Position numbers and translations under genes: made by a program. From assembly GCA_024223715.1 (NCBI GenBank), contig JAAEOA010000352.1, positions 1 through 64,000 on the forward strand: a stretch of 64,000 bases of DNA, written 5' to 3'. Of this stretch, positions 18,613 to 27,428 are shown piece after piece. Position 1 is the first letter of the stretch. Each line of letters opens with the position of its first letter. This DNA is from a bacterium. Its GTDB lineage: Bacteria; Krumholzibacteriota; Krumholzibacteriia; LZORAL124-64-63. The notes beneath the pieces are model-generated. The model saw nothing but the letters and a program-made list of their open reading frames with translations. It was not told the origin of the DNA and did no database searches.

Positions 18613-20184
18613 TTATACAGAAAGGAGTTCTTTTGTTTTCCTACTGTCAACAGGGGGCTCTTTTGCCAATATTGAATCGGTATCGGCAGCTGAAGGGCTG
18701 TGCAAAAGCTCGGGAACATGAACCATTGGCCACCGAACCCGGAATGTAGAACCTCCGCCAGGAGAATCTTCATATTGAACATCTCCCCCATGAGCAATGG
18801 CGATACGCTGGACAATACTCAATCCCAGTCCCGTTCCTTTTTCCTTGTCGGTCATGAAGGGAGTAAAGAGCTCTTCGCGTATGTCTTCAGCCACACCGGG
18901 GCCATTGTCTGAAACAGCCAATTCCTGCCGTGTTCCTGCAGCCAGCAAACGCAGGCAAATTTTCAATTCACCTTCGTAATTCATAGCCTCACAGGCATTG
19001 ATCACCAAATTGAGTGCCATTTGAGTCAGTTGGCCCGGATCGGCAACAACATCCATATCGTCGGGCTGAACGCTACAGCTAAGGTGGATATTCCCATTGC
19101 GGGCGGCAATATGCTGTCTGATTTGAAGAGAAATTTCATCCCGGAATTCCTGGCCCGGGAAACGACGCCGGGTGGTGGTTCTCATGCGGGAGTAGGCAAG
19201 AAAATCATTAATGATGGTATTTACCCGGGAACTTTCTTTCAGGACAAGAGCCATCAGCTCAGCGTGTTCGCCATCGAGTTCAAGGTCATCGGCAAGCATT
19301 TCAACACTTCCGCGAATGCTCGATAAAGGATTGCGTATTTCGTGGGCAATGCTGGCGGCCAATTCACCCACGGCAGCAAGACGGTCATTTTGGCGAACCC
19401 GTTCGCTCATCTTTTTTTCACGAGTCAGATCTGTAAAAATGGAAATTGCCCCCATGATTTTGCCACTGGGAGCAATAATATGGTTCACATTTAAACCTAC
19501 GGGCATGTCACGTCCCAGACGTTTGAGACTGACTTCACCCCGATCAACTGCCGCACCACCTTCAGCCACCGGCATGATGGTTTCAGTCAGTGGCTCCATT
19601 CCTCCTCGGCAAATGTCGACCAGTTTTCGGCCCAGCAAATCTTTGTCTTCCATTTCCAAAATACGGCAGCAAGCGGGATTCACCCTCACCACCACACCAT
19701 TTTTGTCAACGGTAAGCAAGCCACTGCGAATGTTGTCAATTATGTTCCGCACTTCCCAGCGGGCTTTCTGAACTTTCAGATGATTATGGCTATCGCGGAC
19801 TTGCATTTTTAGGCTCTGATGGAAAAAACCCCAGGTCAGGCCCTGAACCAGTACAGCAAAAACGACAAGCAGGGCAATGACGGGTGGGGTTTGGTTGGCA
19901 AAAAATCCGACCAGTCCCACCGCCAGCACATCAATGACCATTTGAATGGGAAGAAGAGCTGCACTGTTCCATTTGCCGGCTTCAGCCATCCAGGCTAAAG
20001 CAATGGAAGTGCCCAGAACAGACAGTGTGCCAATCAGTCCAGCTCCAGAAGCGTAACCATTGCCATAGTGCCAGGAGATGAAGCTGGCACCGGCAAGAAC
20101 GGCAAACAATAGGCCACGACCGACAATTCGGGTATCTAGGTTGAGTTTACGGGAAAAGTTTCCCCCGGCATGCAAGAACATCAC
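18613..20184 (-). CDS. pilS: Sensor histidine kinase PilS
   Basis: N-terminal TM block, PAS domain, H-box SIAHEIRNPLSSIRG, N/G boxes NACEAMN, GTGLGLSIV. Confidence 0.93.
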   Translation of the reverse strand: MMFLHAGGNFSRKLNLDTRIVGRGLLFAVLAGASFISWHYGNGYASGAGLIGTLSVLGTSIALAWMAEAGKWNSAALLPIQMVIDVLAVGLVGFFANQTPPVIALLVVFAVLVQGLTWGFFHQSLKMQVRDSHNHLKVQKARWEVRNIIDNIRSGLLTVDKNGVVVRVNPACCRILEMEDKDLLGRKLVDICRGGMEPLTETIMPVAEGGAAVDRGEVSLKRLGRDMPVGLNVNHIIAPSGKIMGAISIFTDLTREKKMSERVRQNDRLAAVGELAASIAHEIRNPLSSIRGSVEMLADDLELDGEHAELMALVLKESSRVNTIINDFLAYSRMRTTTRRRFPGQEFRDEISLQIRQHIAARNGNIHLSCSVQPDDMDVVADPGQLTQMALNLVINACEAMNYEGELKICLRLLAAGTRQELAVSDNGPGVAEDIREELFTPFMTDKEKGTGLGLSIVQRIAIAHGGDVQYEDSPGGGSTFRVRWPMVHVPELLHSPSAADTDSILAKEPPVDSRKTKELLSV

Positions 20185-21392
20185 CCCACAATGCTGGACA
20201 TTTTAAACATGGGAAGGTACATGGCGACCAGCATACTGCCAACCATTCCCCCCATCAGGACAATCATCAATGGTTCAATGGCCGCAGTCAAAGCTTCAAC
20301 CGCCGCATCCACTTCATCGTCGTAAAAGTCAGCAATTTTGGAAAGCATTTCATCAAGAGCACCGGTTTGTTCACCAATACCGATCATTTGGGTCACCATG
20401 GGGGGAAAAACTCCGCTCGCTTTTAATGGAGCAGCGATGGTTTCACCCTGACTGATAGCTTCGGAAGTTTTGCCAATAGCTTCCTGAATGACTTTGTTGC
20501 CAGCGGTTCGACTGGTAATATCGAGCCCCTGAAGAATGGGAACACCAGATCCGATAAGAGTCCCAAGGGTCCGTGTAAAACGAGCCACAGCACTTTTTTG
20601 AAGAACGGAACCGAGGATGGGCACTTTTAATGCCCACTTGTCTGTCAGGTAAGCACCCTTTTGGGTTGCCCGGAAACGTTTGAAAGCAAAAGTAAAGAAT
20701 GTTCCACCCGCAAGCAGAGCCCACCAATAGCCCCTGATGAAGTTGGACAAGTTCATAACAATGCGTGTGGGGGCCGGCAACTCGCCGCCAAAATCGCTGA
20801 ACATCTTGGCGAAAACCGGAATCACAAACATAAGCATAAAAATGCAGGCCCCGCCGGCGACAGTAAGAACGATAGTCGGATAAGTCATGGCACCTTTGAC
20901 TTTGCGAGCCAAGGCATCGGCCTTTTCAAGAAAAACAGCCAGCCGACTGAGAATGACATCCAGGATACCACCTGCTTCACCGGCAGCAATCATGTTCACA
21001 TACAAATCGCTGAAAACCTTGGGATGTTTTTCCATGGCTTCGGCCAAAGTGGTTCCACCCTCAACATCGGCCATTACTTCCTGAACCACTTTTTTAAAAT
21101 GCGGTTTTTCCAACTGTTTTCCCAACACATCAAGACATTGGACCAGAGGCAAACCAGCGTTAACCATGGTGGCAAACTGACGTGTAAAGACCGACAGGTC
21201 TTTCACCCCCACACCTTTCTTCTGGAAAAAACTTATTTGGATGTCCTTGGGTTTTTTCTTAATAGAAGAAATTACAATGCGGCGTTGGCGCAAATATTCG
21301 CCTACTTCATTACGGTCTTTAGCTTCGTACTCGCCGGACAGGGTTTCACCCTTGGCCGTCTTTCCTTTCCATACAAACATTGTCGTGCTCAC
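20181..21392 (-). CDS. pilC: Type IV pilus inner-membrane platform protein PilC
   Basis: Two GspF repeats; FTRQFATMVNAGLPLVQCLDVL. Confidence 0.96.
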   Translation of the reverse strand: MSTTMFVWKGKTAKGETLSGEYEAKDRNEVGEYLRQRRIVISSIKKKPKDIQISFFQKKGVGVKDLSVFTRQFATMVNAGLPLVQCLDVLGKQLEKPHFKKVVQEVMADVEGGTTLAEAMEKHPKVFSDLYVNMIAAGEAGGILDVILSRLAVFLEKADALARKVKGAMTYPTIVLTVAGGACIFMLMFVIPVFAKMFSDFGGELPAPTRIVMNLSNFIRGYWWALLAGGTFFTFAFKRFRATQKGAYLTDKWALKVPILGSVLQKSAVARFTRTLGTLIGSGVPILQGLDITSRTAGNKVIQEAIGKTSEAISQGETIAAPLKASGVFPPMVTQMIGIGEQTGALDEMLSKIADFYDDEVDAAVEALTAAIEPLMIVLMGGMVGSMLVAMYLPMFKMSSIVG

Positions 21393-21406
21393 AAGCTATG
21401 CCTTTC

Positions 21407-22480
21407 TCAGGTGACCATTGCGGGATTTTCCAGCATCTGGGTCAATTCAGTGGGGTCGGAACTGCGGCCAATGGCCTGTTCTATTGATATCCATTTGTTG
21501 ATTACTGCCTGATACAAACTCTGATTCATGGTCTGCATTCCGTGTTTTTGACCGGCCTGCATAATTCCATAAATCTGATGCACTTTGTTATCACGAATCA
21601 TGGCTTTGATAGCCGGTGTGCAGACCATTATTTCCAGAGCCAAAACACGACCGCCCCCATGCAAACGGGGAACCAGTTGTTGAGTAACCACACCCGACAA
21701 ACTGAAAGCCAATTGACTGCGCACCTGATTCTGTTGTTCCGGGGGAAAGACATCAACAATGCGGTTGATGGATTCAAACGTGCTGTTGGTATGCAGAGTA
21801 GCCATAGCCAGGTGACCGGTTTCAGCCAAAGTCAAAGCTGCACCAATGGTTTCCCTGTCACGCATCTCACCGATGAGAATCACATCGGGATCCTGGCGCA
21901 GGACATACTTCAAGGCAGCTGGAAAGCTGTTGGTATCGCTATTGACTTCCCGCTGGTTAACTATGCAGTTTTTGTGTTGATGCACAAACTCAATAGGGTC
22001 TTCAATTGTGATAATGTGTCCGTGGCGATTGATATTTATTGTATCGACCATGGTGGCCAGGGTTGTGGATTTACCACTGCCCGTTGGCCCTGTAACCAGA
22101 ATCAATCCCTGGGTTTTGTTGATCAAATCCTGGCAAACCCTTGGTAAACCCAATTCCTCAAAAGTATTAATTTTATAGGGGATTTGGCGGATGGCCATGG
22201 ACGTTGCGCCCCGTTGCTGAAACACATTGGCACGAAAGCGGCTAATACCCTGAACTCCAAAACTGAAGTCGAGCTCCTTGTCGTTTTCAAAGCGTTTTTT
22301 TTGTTCGTCATTCAAAATGCTGTAAGCAAGATGCCGCGTCTCGTCTCCCGAAAGTTGTGGAAACTCACTTTTTAATACAGTCCCGTCCACTCGAAAAAGG
22401 GGTGGCAAACCCGCCGTAATGTGAAGATCACTTGCGCCTTTGCCGACCATTTCTTCTAATAATTCTCGCATTCCTACCAC
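21407..22480 (-). CDS. pilT: Pilus retraction ATPase PilT
   Basis: Walker A GPTGSGKSTTLA, DPDVILIGEMRDRETI, AIR(N)-like C-terminus, ASDLHITAG N-terminus. Confidence 0.97.
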   Translation of the reverse strand: MVGMRELLEEMVGKGASDLHITAGLPPLFRVDGTVLKSEFPQLSGDETRHLAYSILNDEQKKRFENDKELDFSFGVQGISRFRANVFQQRGATSMAIRQIPYKINTFEELGLPRVCQDLINKTQGLILVTGPTGSGKSTTLATMVDTININRHGHIITIEDPIEFVHQHKNCIVNQREVNSDTNSFPAALKYVLRQDPDVILIGEMRDRETIGAALTLAETGHLAMATLHTNSTFESINRIVDVFPPEQQNQVRSQLAFSLSGVVTQQLVPRLHGGGRVLALEIMVCTPAIKAMIRDNKVHQIYGIMQAGQKHGMQTMNQSLYQAVINKWISIEQAIGRSSDPTELTQMLENPAMVT

Positions 22481-22494
22481 GGGTAACTCTCTTT

Positions 22495-24192
22495 CTAATC
22501 CGCTACTGCGGTTTCGCGTAAGACTTCTTCGATAGTAGTGATTCCTTTTATGACCTTTTTAAGGCCATCGTCCCGCAATGTATCCATCCCCTCACTGCGA
22601 GCCTGATTTCTGATTTCCGTTGTCGATGACCGATTCAAAATATGCTCCCTGATACCAGGTGAAATGGGCATTACTTCGTACAATCCCTGACGTCCAGAAT
22701 ACCCGGTTCCGTTGCACGATTCACAACCTTTGCCTTTAAAGACGGGGGTTCCGGGTGGCAATCTCACATCCGCCAAGGCTTCATCGCTGAGTTTCAATTC
22801 TTCTTTGCAATCTTTGCAGATTCGCCTCACCAGACGCTGGGCCATGATCAGGACAGTACTGCTGGCAACAAGGAAAGGTTCAATTCCCATATCGATCATA
22901 CGGTTGATGGTTGCCGGAGCATCGTTTGTGTGCAGGGTGGATAAAACAAGGTGACCGGTCAGGGCAGCCTTGGTGGCAATACCACCGGTTTCCAAATCTC
23001 GAATTTCACCAACCATGACTATGTCAGGATCCTGCCGCAGAAATGCTTTCAGGGCCGAAGCAAAAGTCAGCCCCACCGAGTCACGAACCTGGACCTGATT
23101 AATTCCGTCAAGATTGTACTCAACAGGATCTTCGGCGGTCATAAGGTTTGTACCAGGAATATTTAGTTTTGAAAGGCAGGAATACAGAGTTGTTGTTTTA
23201 CCAGAACCGGTAGGTCCGGTTACAAGCACCATTCCAAAAGGAGAGGCGATGGCCTTATAAATTCTTTCAATGGCCTCTTCTTCCATATTAAAATCAGCCA
23301 GATCCAGATTCAAATTGCCTTTATCCAGAATACGCATCACAACTTTTTCCCCGTAAATACAGGGCAAAGTACTGACACGCAAATCTACTTTCTTAGTACC
23401 GATTTTGAGTTTGATACGCCCATCCTGAGGAATGCGGCGTTCGGCAATGTCCAACTCGGACATAATTTTTAACCGGCTGATAATTGCATTCTTCAGTTTT
23501 ACCGGCGGCTCCATTACTTCCTTGAGAACACCGTCAACACGATAACGAACCCGCATAAAACGTTCGTAGGGTTCCACATGAATATCACTGGCTCCCATTT
23601 TAACTGCTTCGGCCAAAAGCGTATTTACCAGTTTAACCACTGGAGCGTTTTGTCCATCTTCGCCCAGAATGTCGTCTTGTTCCTGTTCCTCCACTAATTC
23701 GATATCATCTTCAAGGCCTTCCATAATGGAAGCCAGGGAATCCGCGGAGGCATAATATTTATCGATGGCCCCCTTAATGGCCATTTCACCGGCAACTACC
23801 GATTGAACTTCCAAACCAGTAATAAATTTTATGTCATCAATAGCAAAAATGTTGCTGGGGTTAGCCATGGCCAGAGTGAGAACCCGGCCGGCACGACTGA
23901 TTGGCAAAACCTGAAATTTCCGGGCAACGTCGTCAGGAATACGTTCAATGCACTCAATTTCAATTTCAGTTTTTGCCAGATCAATAACCGGAATACTGAA
24001 CACCTTGCCCAGATGCTTGGTGAAGGTTACTTCATCCACAGCTCCGGTTTTCACCAAGGCTTGCCCAATGGTACCGCCATCTTTTTTCTGTAATTCCAGA
24101 GCCGCCGTTAAACTGGCATCATCTATGACGCCATTTGCCAGAAGATCCTGAGCGACTTTATCCCGAACCTGGGTTGTTGCCGATACATTCAT
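22495..24192 (-). CDS. pilB: Pilus extension ATPase PilB
   Basis: GspE/MshEN N-domain, GPTGSGKTTTLY, tetracysteine CKDC...CESC; start trimmed to MNVSATT at 24192. Confidence 0.96.
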   Translation of the reverse strand: MNVSATTQVRDKVAQDLLANGVIDDASLTAALELQKKDGGTIGQALVKTGAVDEVTFTKHLGKVFSIPVIDLAKTEIEIECIERIPDDVARKFQVLPISRAGRVLTLAMANPSNIFAIDDIKFITGLEVQSVVAGEMAIKGAIDKYYASADSLASIMEGLEDDIELVEEQEQDDILGEDGQNAPVVKLVNTLLAEAVKMGASDIHVEPYERFMRVRYRVDGVLKEVMEPPVKLKNAIISRLKIMSELDIAERRIPQDGRIKLKIGTKKVDLRVSTLPCIYGEKVVMRILDKGNLNLDLADFNMEEEAIERIYKAIASPFGMVLVTGPTGSGKTTTLYSCLSKLNIPGTNLMTAEDPVEYNLDGINQVQVRDSVGLTFASALKAFLRQDPDIVMVGEIRDLETGGIATKAALTGHLVLSTLHTNDAPATINRMIDMGIEPFLVASSTVLIMAQRLVRRICKDCKEELKLSDEALADVRLPPGTPVFKGKGCESCNGTGYSGRQGLYEVMPISPGIREHILNRSSTTEIRNQARSEGMDTLRDDGLKKVIKGITTIEEVLRETAVAD

Positions 24193-24308
24193 TGTGTGAT
24201 TCCTCGTCACTACTATGGCCCAAAGTTCCAGCATACCCTGATGCCGGTCTGCGGATTATTTTCATCCCTCAATTTTTCGGCCAGGCAGGGAGTGACTTTA
24301 ACATGTAA

Positions 24309-24761
24309 TCATGGTATTTCAGGAAACACTTGAAAACGGGCTGAATCGGCAGTTTCTGTCATTGTCTGAATATTTCGGCCATAGAGAACAAGAGTATCGA
24401 GGCGGGCGGAAAGTTTTTCACCAATTCCTTTAATTGTGCGCAAATCTTTTGCTGAGGAAAAAACCAGCCCTTGTTGGCGAGCTTCGTCGATGCGAATGGC
24501 CATGACTTGCCCCACCCCAGGCAACAGCTGCAAGCTGTCCAAACTGCAAGTATTAATTGGCAGGGGTGTAGTCAATTTTGGTTTGGATTTTTTCAGGCCG
24601 TTTTCCGAAGCCAGGGCTGAGGCTGGCATAAGAAATTCATCTAACCAAAGGCTCTCTTTCCAGTTGCCTTCATCATTCAATAGCATGGTGTGCCGCACCA
24701 TACGACCGGCCATAATCAATAAAAAAGCGAAGAGAATACCCATGGCCTGCCGACGAGGCAT
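24309..24761 (-). CDS. Membrane-anchored helix-hairpin-helix (ComEA-like) protein
   Basis: TM near N-terminus; INTCSLDSLQLLPGVGQVMAIRIDEARQQGLVFSSAKDLRTIKGIGEKLSARL; start set at 24761 to avoid the long overlap with the upstream CDS. Confidence 0.75.
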   Translation of the reverse strand: MPRRQAMGILFAFLLIMAGRMVRHTMLLNDEGNWKESLWLDEFLMPASALASENGLKKSKPKLTTPLPINTCSLDSLQLLPGVGQVMAIRIDEARQQGLVFSSAKDLRTIKGIGEKLSARLDTLVLYGRNIQTMTETADSARFQVFPEIP

Positions 24762-24775
24762 AAGTGGCAATTTAT

Positions 24776-27361
24776 TTAGTAGAGAAAAACCCAGTGCAGA
24801 CGCATGTCCATTTCCATTCCCGGACTCAGAGTGGCCGAGCTCAACCTTATCCTCTGATTCGTCACATTGCGGAAATTCAGCGACAGATGAGCCCCCACCA
24901 ACCGGAACCCCACCAGCAGATCCAGAGTATTGCCCGAAGGCAGAGTCACTGTTCGGGTAACATCCCAGGGGTCGGTCATGGCTCCCCGATGAGTTCCGAA
25001 CATCGCCAGTTGGAGAATGCCGTCCTCCTGGAAAAAATGTTCCTCCCACATCAGTTCCATCCGCAGGTATTTTTCCGGAGGCAGGAAAGCTGCCTGATTT
25101 TTCTTCTCGTCGAAATTCTGCCATGTCCCCTCCAGACGGGCCCGCCCCCAGCCCAGGAAACGCCCCTGACGAGCCATTGAAACAGTCAGCCGGGTGCTGT
25201 CCATTTCCAGGTCGTTACCCCAGGTACCGGTTCGGGATTCGGGGCCAATGGCCATCCAGGTTATGCCCTGGCGTAATTGCCGGGCACTGGCATCAAAGGC
25301 AAAATCAAGGCCAAGAATGTGTTTTTGGAAGAGGAGGCCTGCTCGCAAGGTTTTTTCGTGTTCCAGGTCTGCATTGGGCAAGAGGTAGAGACTCTCCGAG
25401 GTGACAACATGCCTTAAAGGTGTCAACAATTCGTCACTTCGTGGTGCCCGGCCGCCAAGTTCGATAGCCATTTTCCACCAAGGCTGATATTGATTGGCTT
25501 GCCAAGCGACAAAACCACCGGGATTAATACCTGCCCGGTCCTGGTAATCTCCCGACAGACCAAAATTCAATCGGGTGACACCCAGATCCAACCCGGTACG
25601 AGCAACCAATCGAGCCTCAAGGCCATCGCCACTGATCGCAGTGTCCGAGTCATAACTCCAAGAGGGGCCGTCGTCATGAACATCCCAATGGTTGACCATC
25701 AGCCTCAAACCACTGTCCGGACCATTCAAGCTTTCTTCCCTCAGGCCACTGTCCGTTTGGAATTCACTCATCAATAAAACTGAATCGACAGGGGCATGGA
25801 TGAAGTCGACAATAATGCCCTCCCGGCCGGTTTCCAGTTTGCGCAAATTGCTGGCTGAAATCCCTCCAAGGGGTCGGTCTCCCCATTCAACAGTGCGACT
25901 GTCCCAATGCAGAACTGAACGCATAGCCCAGCTTCCAGCCCTCGTGCGGGCTGTAAGAGCGGCTCCATTGACCCAGATTTCCTGATGTTGGGCTCCAATT
26001 GTGGGTAAATCGTCTTTGGTTTTTCGGGAGGCCGTATACTGAAGTTCCAGACTGTTTTGATCGTCCAAATGCCTTATCAAACGAGTCCGACTGCGACGGA
26101 TGCTTGAATGCCCCCGGAACTCATTTCCACTATAGAAATTTTCATCAGGTAATTCAGTGTAGTTGTAGCCTTCATCGTCAATATTCTCGTCAAACTCAAA
26201 ACCCAAACGCCAGGCCGCTTTCGGGGTTAATAGGCTAATTCCCCGGGAATATGTTTCATGGGGTCCTTTGATGCCTTTGTAATACGAAACCGCTTTGCTT
26301 TGGTCTTTTTCATCGGTCTTCAGATTCAGGACACCATCGGTTCCACCAGCCCAGTCGCGGCCCATTTTCTGTTGGATAAGAACCAGTCCCTGATTGGAGA
26401 CAAGCCATGGATCGTCGGCCAATTTGTGCCCCGTGCCCTGGGGAATGCCGTCGTGAAGGAATAGTGGGCTGATTGATGTATTGCCTTCCCCCAGAATGAC
26501 AGTCATGCCTCCCAGGCCGCCATCAGTGATAGGGACCCATTGAGTTCGGGTGTTTAACCAGGCCACCGTGGATGCCGAAAATGGATTCCACAGAGGACGC
26601 TTCCAACCATTGATTCCCGGTTTCGTTTCAGGTGCCAAGGGTAAGGCCGGATTAAGAACAGAATCTTCATGAGCAGCCGACATGCTATCAGTTTGAGCTG
26701 GGAATTCCTGAGCATGGACTTGAAGACTAAAAAACGAAGTTGTCAGAATGAGAAAACCCAGAACAACAGGCGTTGAATTTCTGGCAACCAGAGCCGATTG
26801 GCCCAAAAAGCCCAAACGACGAACAAGAGAAGGAAAAAACAGAAAAAAGATGATGGAATTTACCCCTATATGAACAAGAGCGAAATAGGCCATACCAGCA
26901 ACAATGGCCATGGCGGAGACATCAGGAGTCATCACCACAATAGCAAGGTTTGTAAGGATTTGATAAAATAAAGTTCCCATAAAGCCAGCAGCAACAGCCA
27001 GAATATGAGCTCGAAGATTGGTTCGATTACCGGACAGAGCCCTGATTCGGGTGCCCAGAAACCACCCCAAAAATCCATTCAAACCGTGCCCTAGCATTTG
27101 CGCAACCAGAAGTACCGGAGGTGGGGGCCCATAAGGATTGCCCAGGGAATAGATGGTTCCCGCCAAAACTCCACACAAAGGACCCAGAGCCGGCCCCAGG
27201 ACAACACCTGACAAGGCAATAATCAGGGTCATTAATTCAACATTTGGCACACCCGAAAGCAAATACCCCGTACCCACAGCAGTGCCTGCAAAAAGGCCCA
27301 GCAAAACAGGTTGCCGGACCGAAGGTTTTTTTCTTTCTGGAAGTTCATTTTTCATGCCCAC
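24776..27361 (-). CDS. Fusion: N-terminal polytopic ECF S-component-like domain, internal signal-peptide-like segment, TonB-dependent receptor-like beta barrel
   Basis: Residues about 15-180 polytopic with ECF-S-like pattern; residues 197-217 STPVVLGFLILTTSFFSLQVHA|QE; then plug-like and barrel sequence ending FRNVTNQRIRL...MRLHWVFLY; one uninterrupted frame. Confidence 0.7.
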   Translation of the reverse strand: MGMKNELPERKKPSVRQPVLLGLFAGTAVGTGYLLSGVPNVELMTLIIALSGVVLGPALGPLCGVLAGTIYSLGNPYGPPPPVLLVAQMLGHGLNGFLGWFLGTRIRALSGNRTNLRAHILAVAAGFMGTLFYQILTNLAIVVMTPDVSAMAIVAGMAYFALVHIGVNSIIFFLFFPSLVRRLGFLGQSALVARNSTPVVLGFLILTTSFFSLQVHAQEFPAQTDSMSAAHEDSVLNPALPLAPETKPGINGWKRPLWNPFSASTVAWLNTRTQWVPITDGGLGGMTVILGEGNTSISPLFLHDGIPQGTGHKLADDPWLVSNQGLVLIQQKMGRDWAGGTDGVLNLKTDEKDQSKAVSYYKGIKGPHETYSRGISLLTPKAAWRLGFEFDENIDDEGYNYTELPDENFYSGNEFRGHSSIRRSRTRLIRHLDDQNSLELQYTASRKTKDDLPTIGAQHQEIWVNGAALTARTRAGSWAMRSVLHWDSRTVEWGDRPLGGISASNLRKLETGREGIIVDFIHAPVDSVLLMSEFQTDSGLREESLNGPDSGLRLMVNHWDVHDDGPSWSYDSDTAISGDGLEARLVARTGLDLGVTRLNFGLSGDYQDRAGINPGGFVAWQANQYQPWWKMAIELGGRAPRSDELLTPLRHVVTSESLYLLPNADLEHEKTLRAGLLFQKHILGLDFAFDASARQLRQGITWMAIGPESRTGTWGNDLEMDSTRLTVSMARQGRFLGWGRARLEGTWQNFDEKKNQAAFLPPEKYLRMELMWEEHFFQEDGILQLAMFGTHRGAMTDPWDVTRTVTLPSGNTLDLLVGFRLVGAHLSLNFRNVTNQRIRLSSATLSPGMEMDMRLHWVFLY

Positions 27362-27428
27362 AATTTACTGTATCGCAAAAACCAAAGCAACCAGAGTGTT
27401 TGCCTCATGTCAAATGAATGGCTGATAG

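Noticed and set aside
20661-21512. 283-aa plus-strand ORF over pilC
   Set aside because: Antisense shadow of a highly confident pilC
24762-25124. N-terminal 121 codons of the 24309..25124 ORF
   Set aside because: Overlaps the end of the receptor-like CDS in another frame and is low-complexity G/S/P sequence; the ATG at 24761 fits the operon spacing
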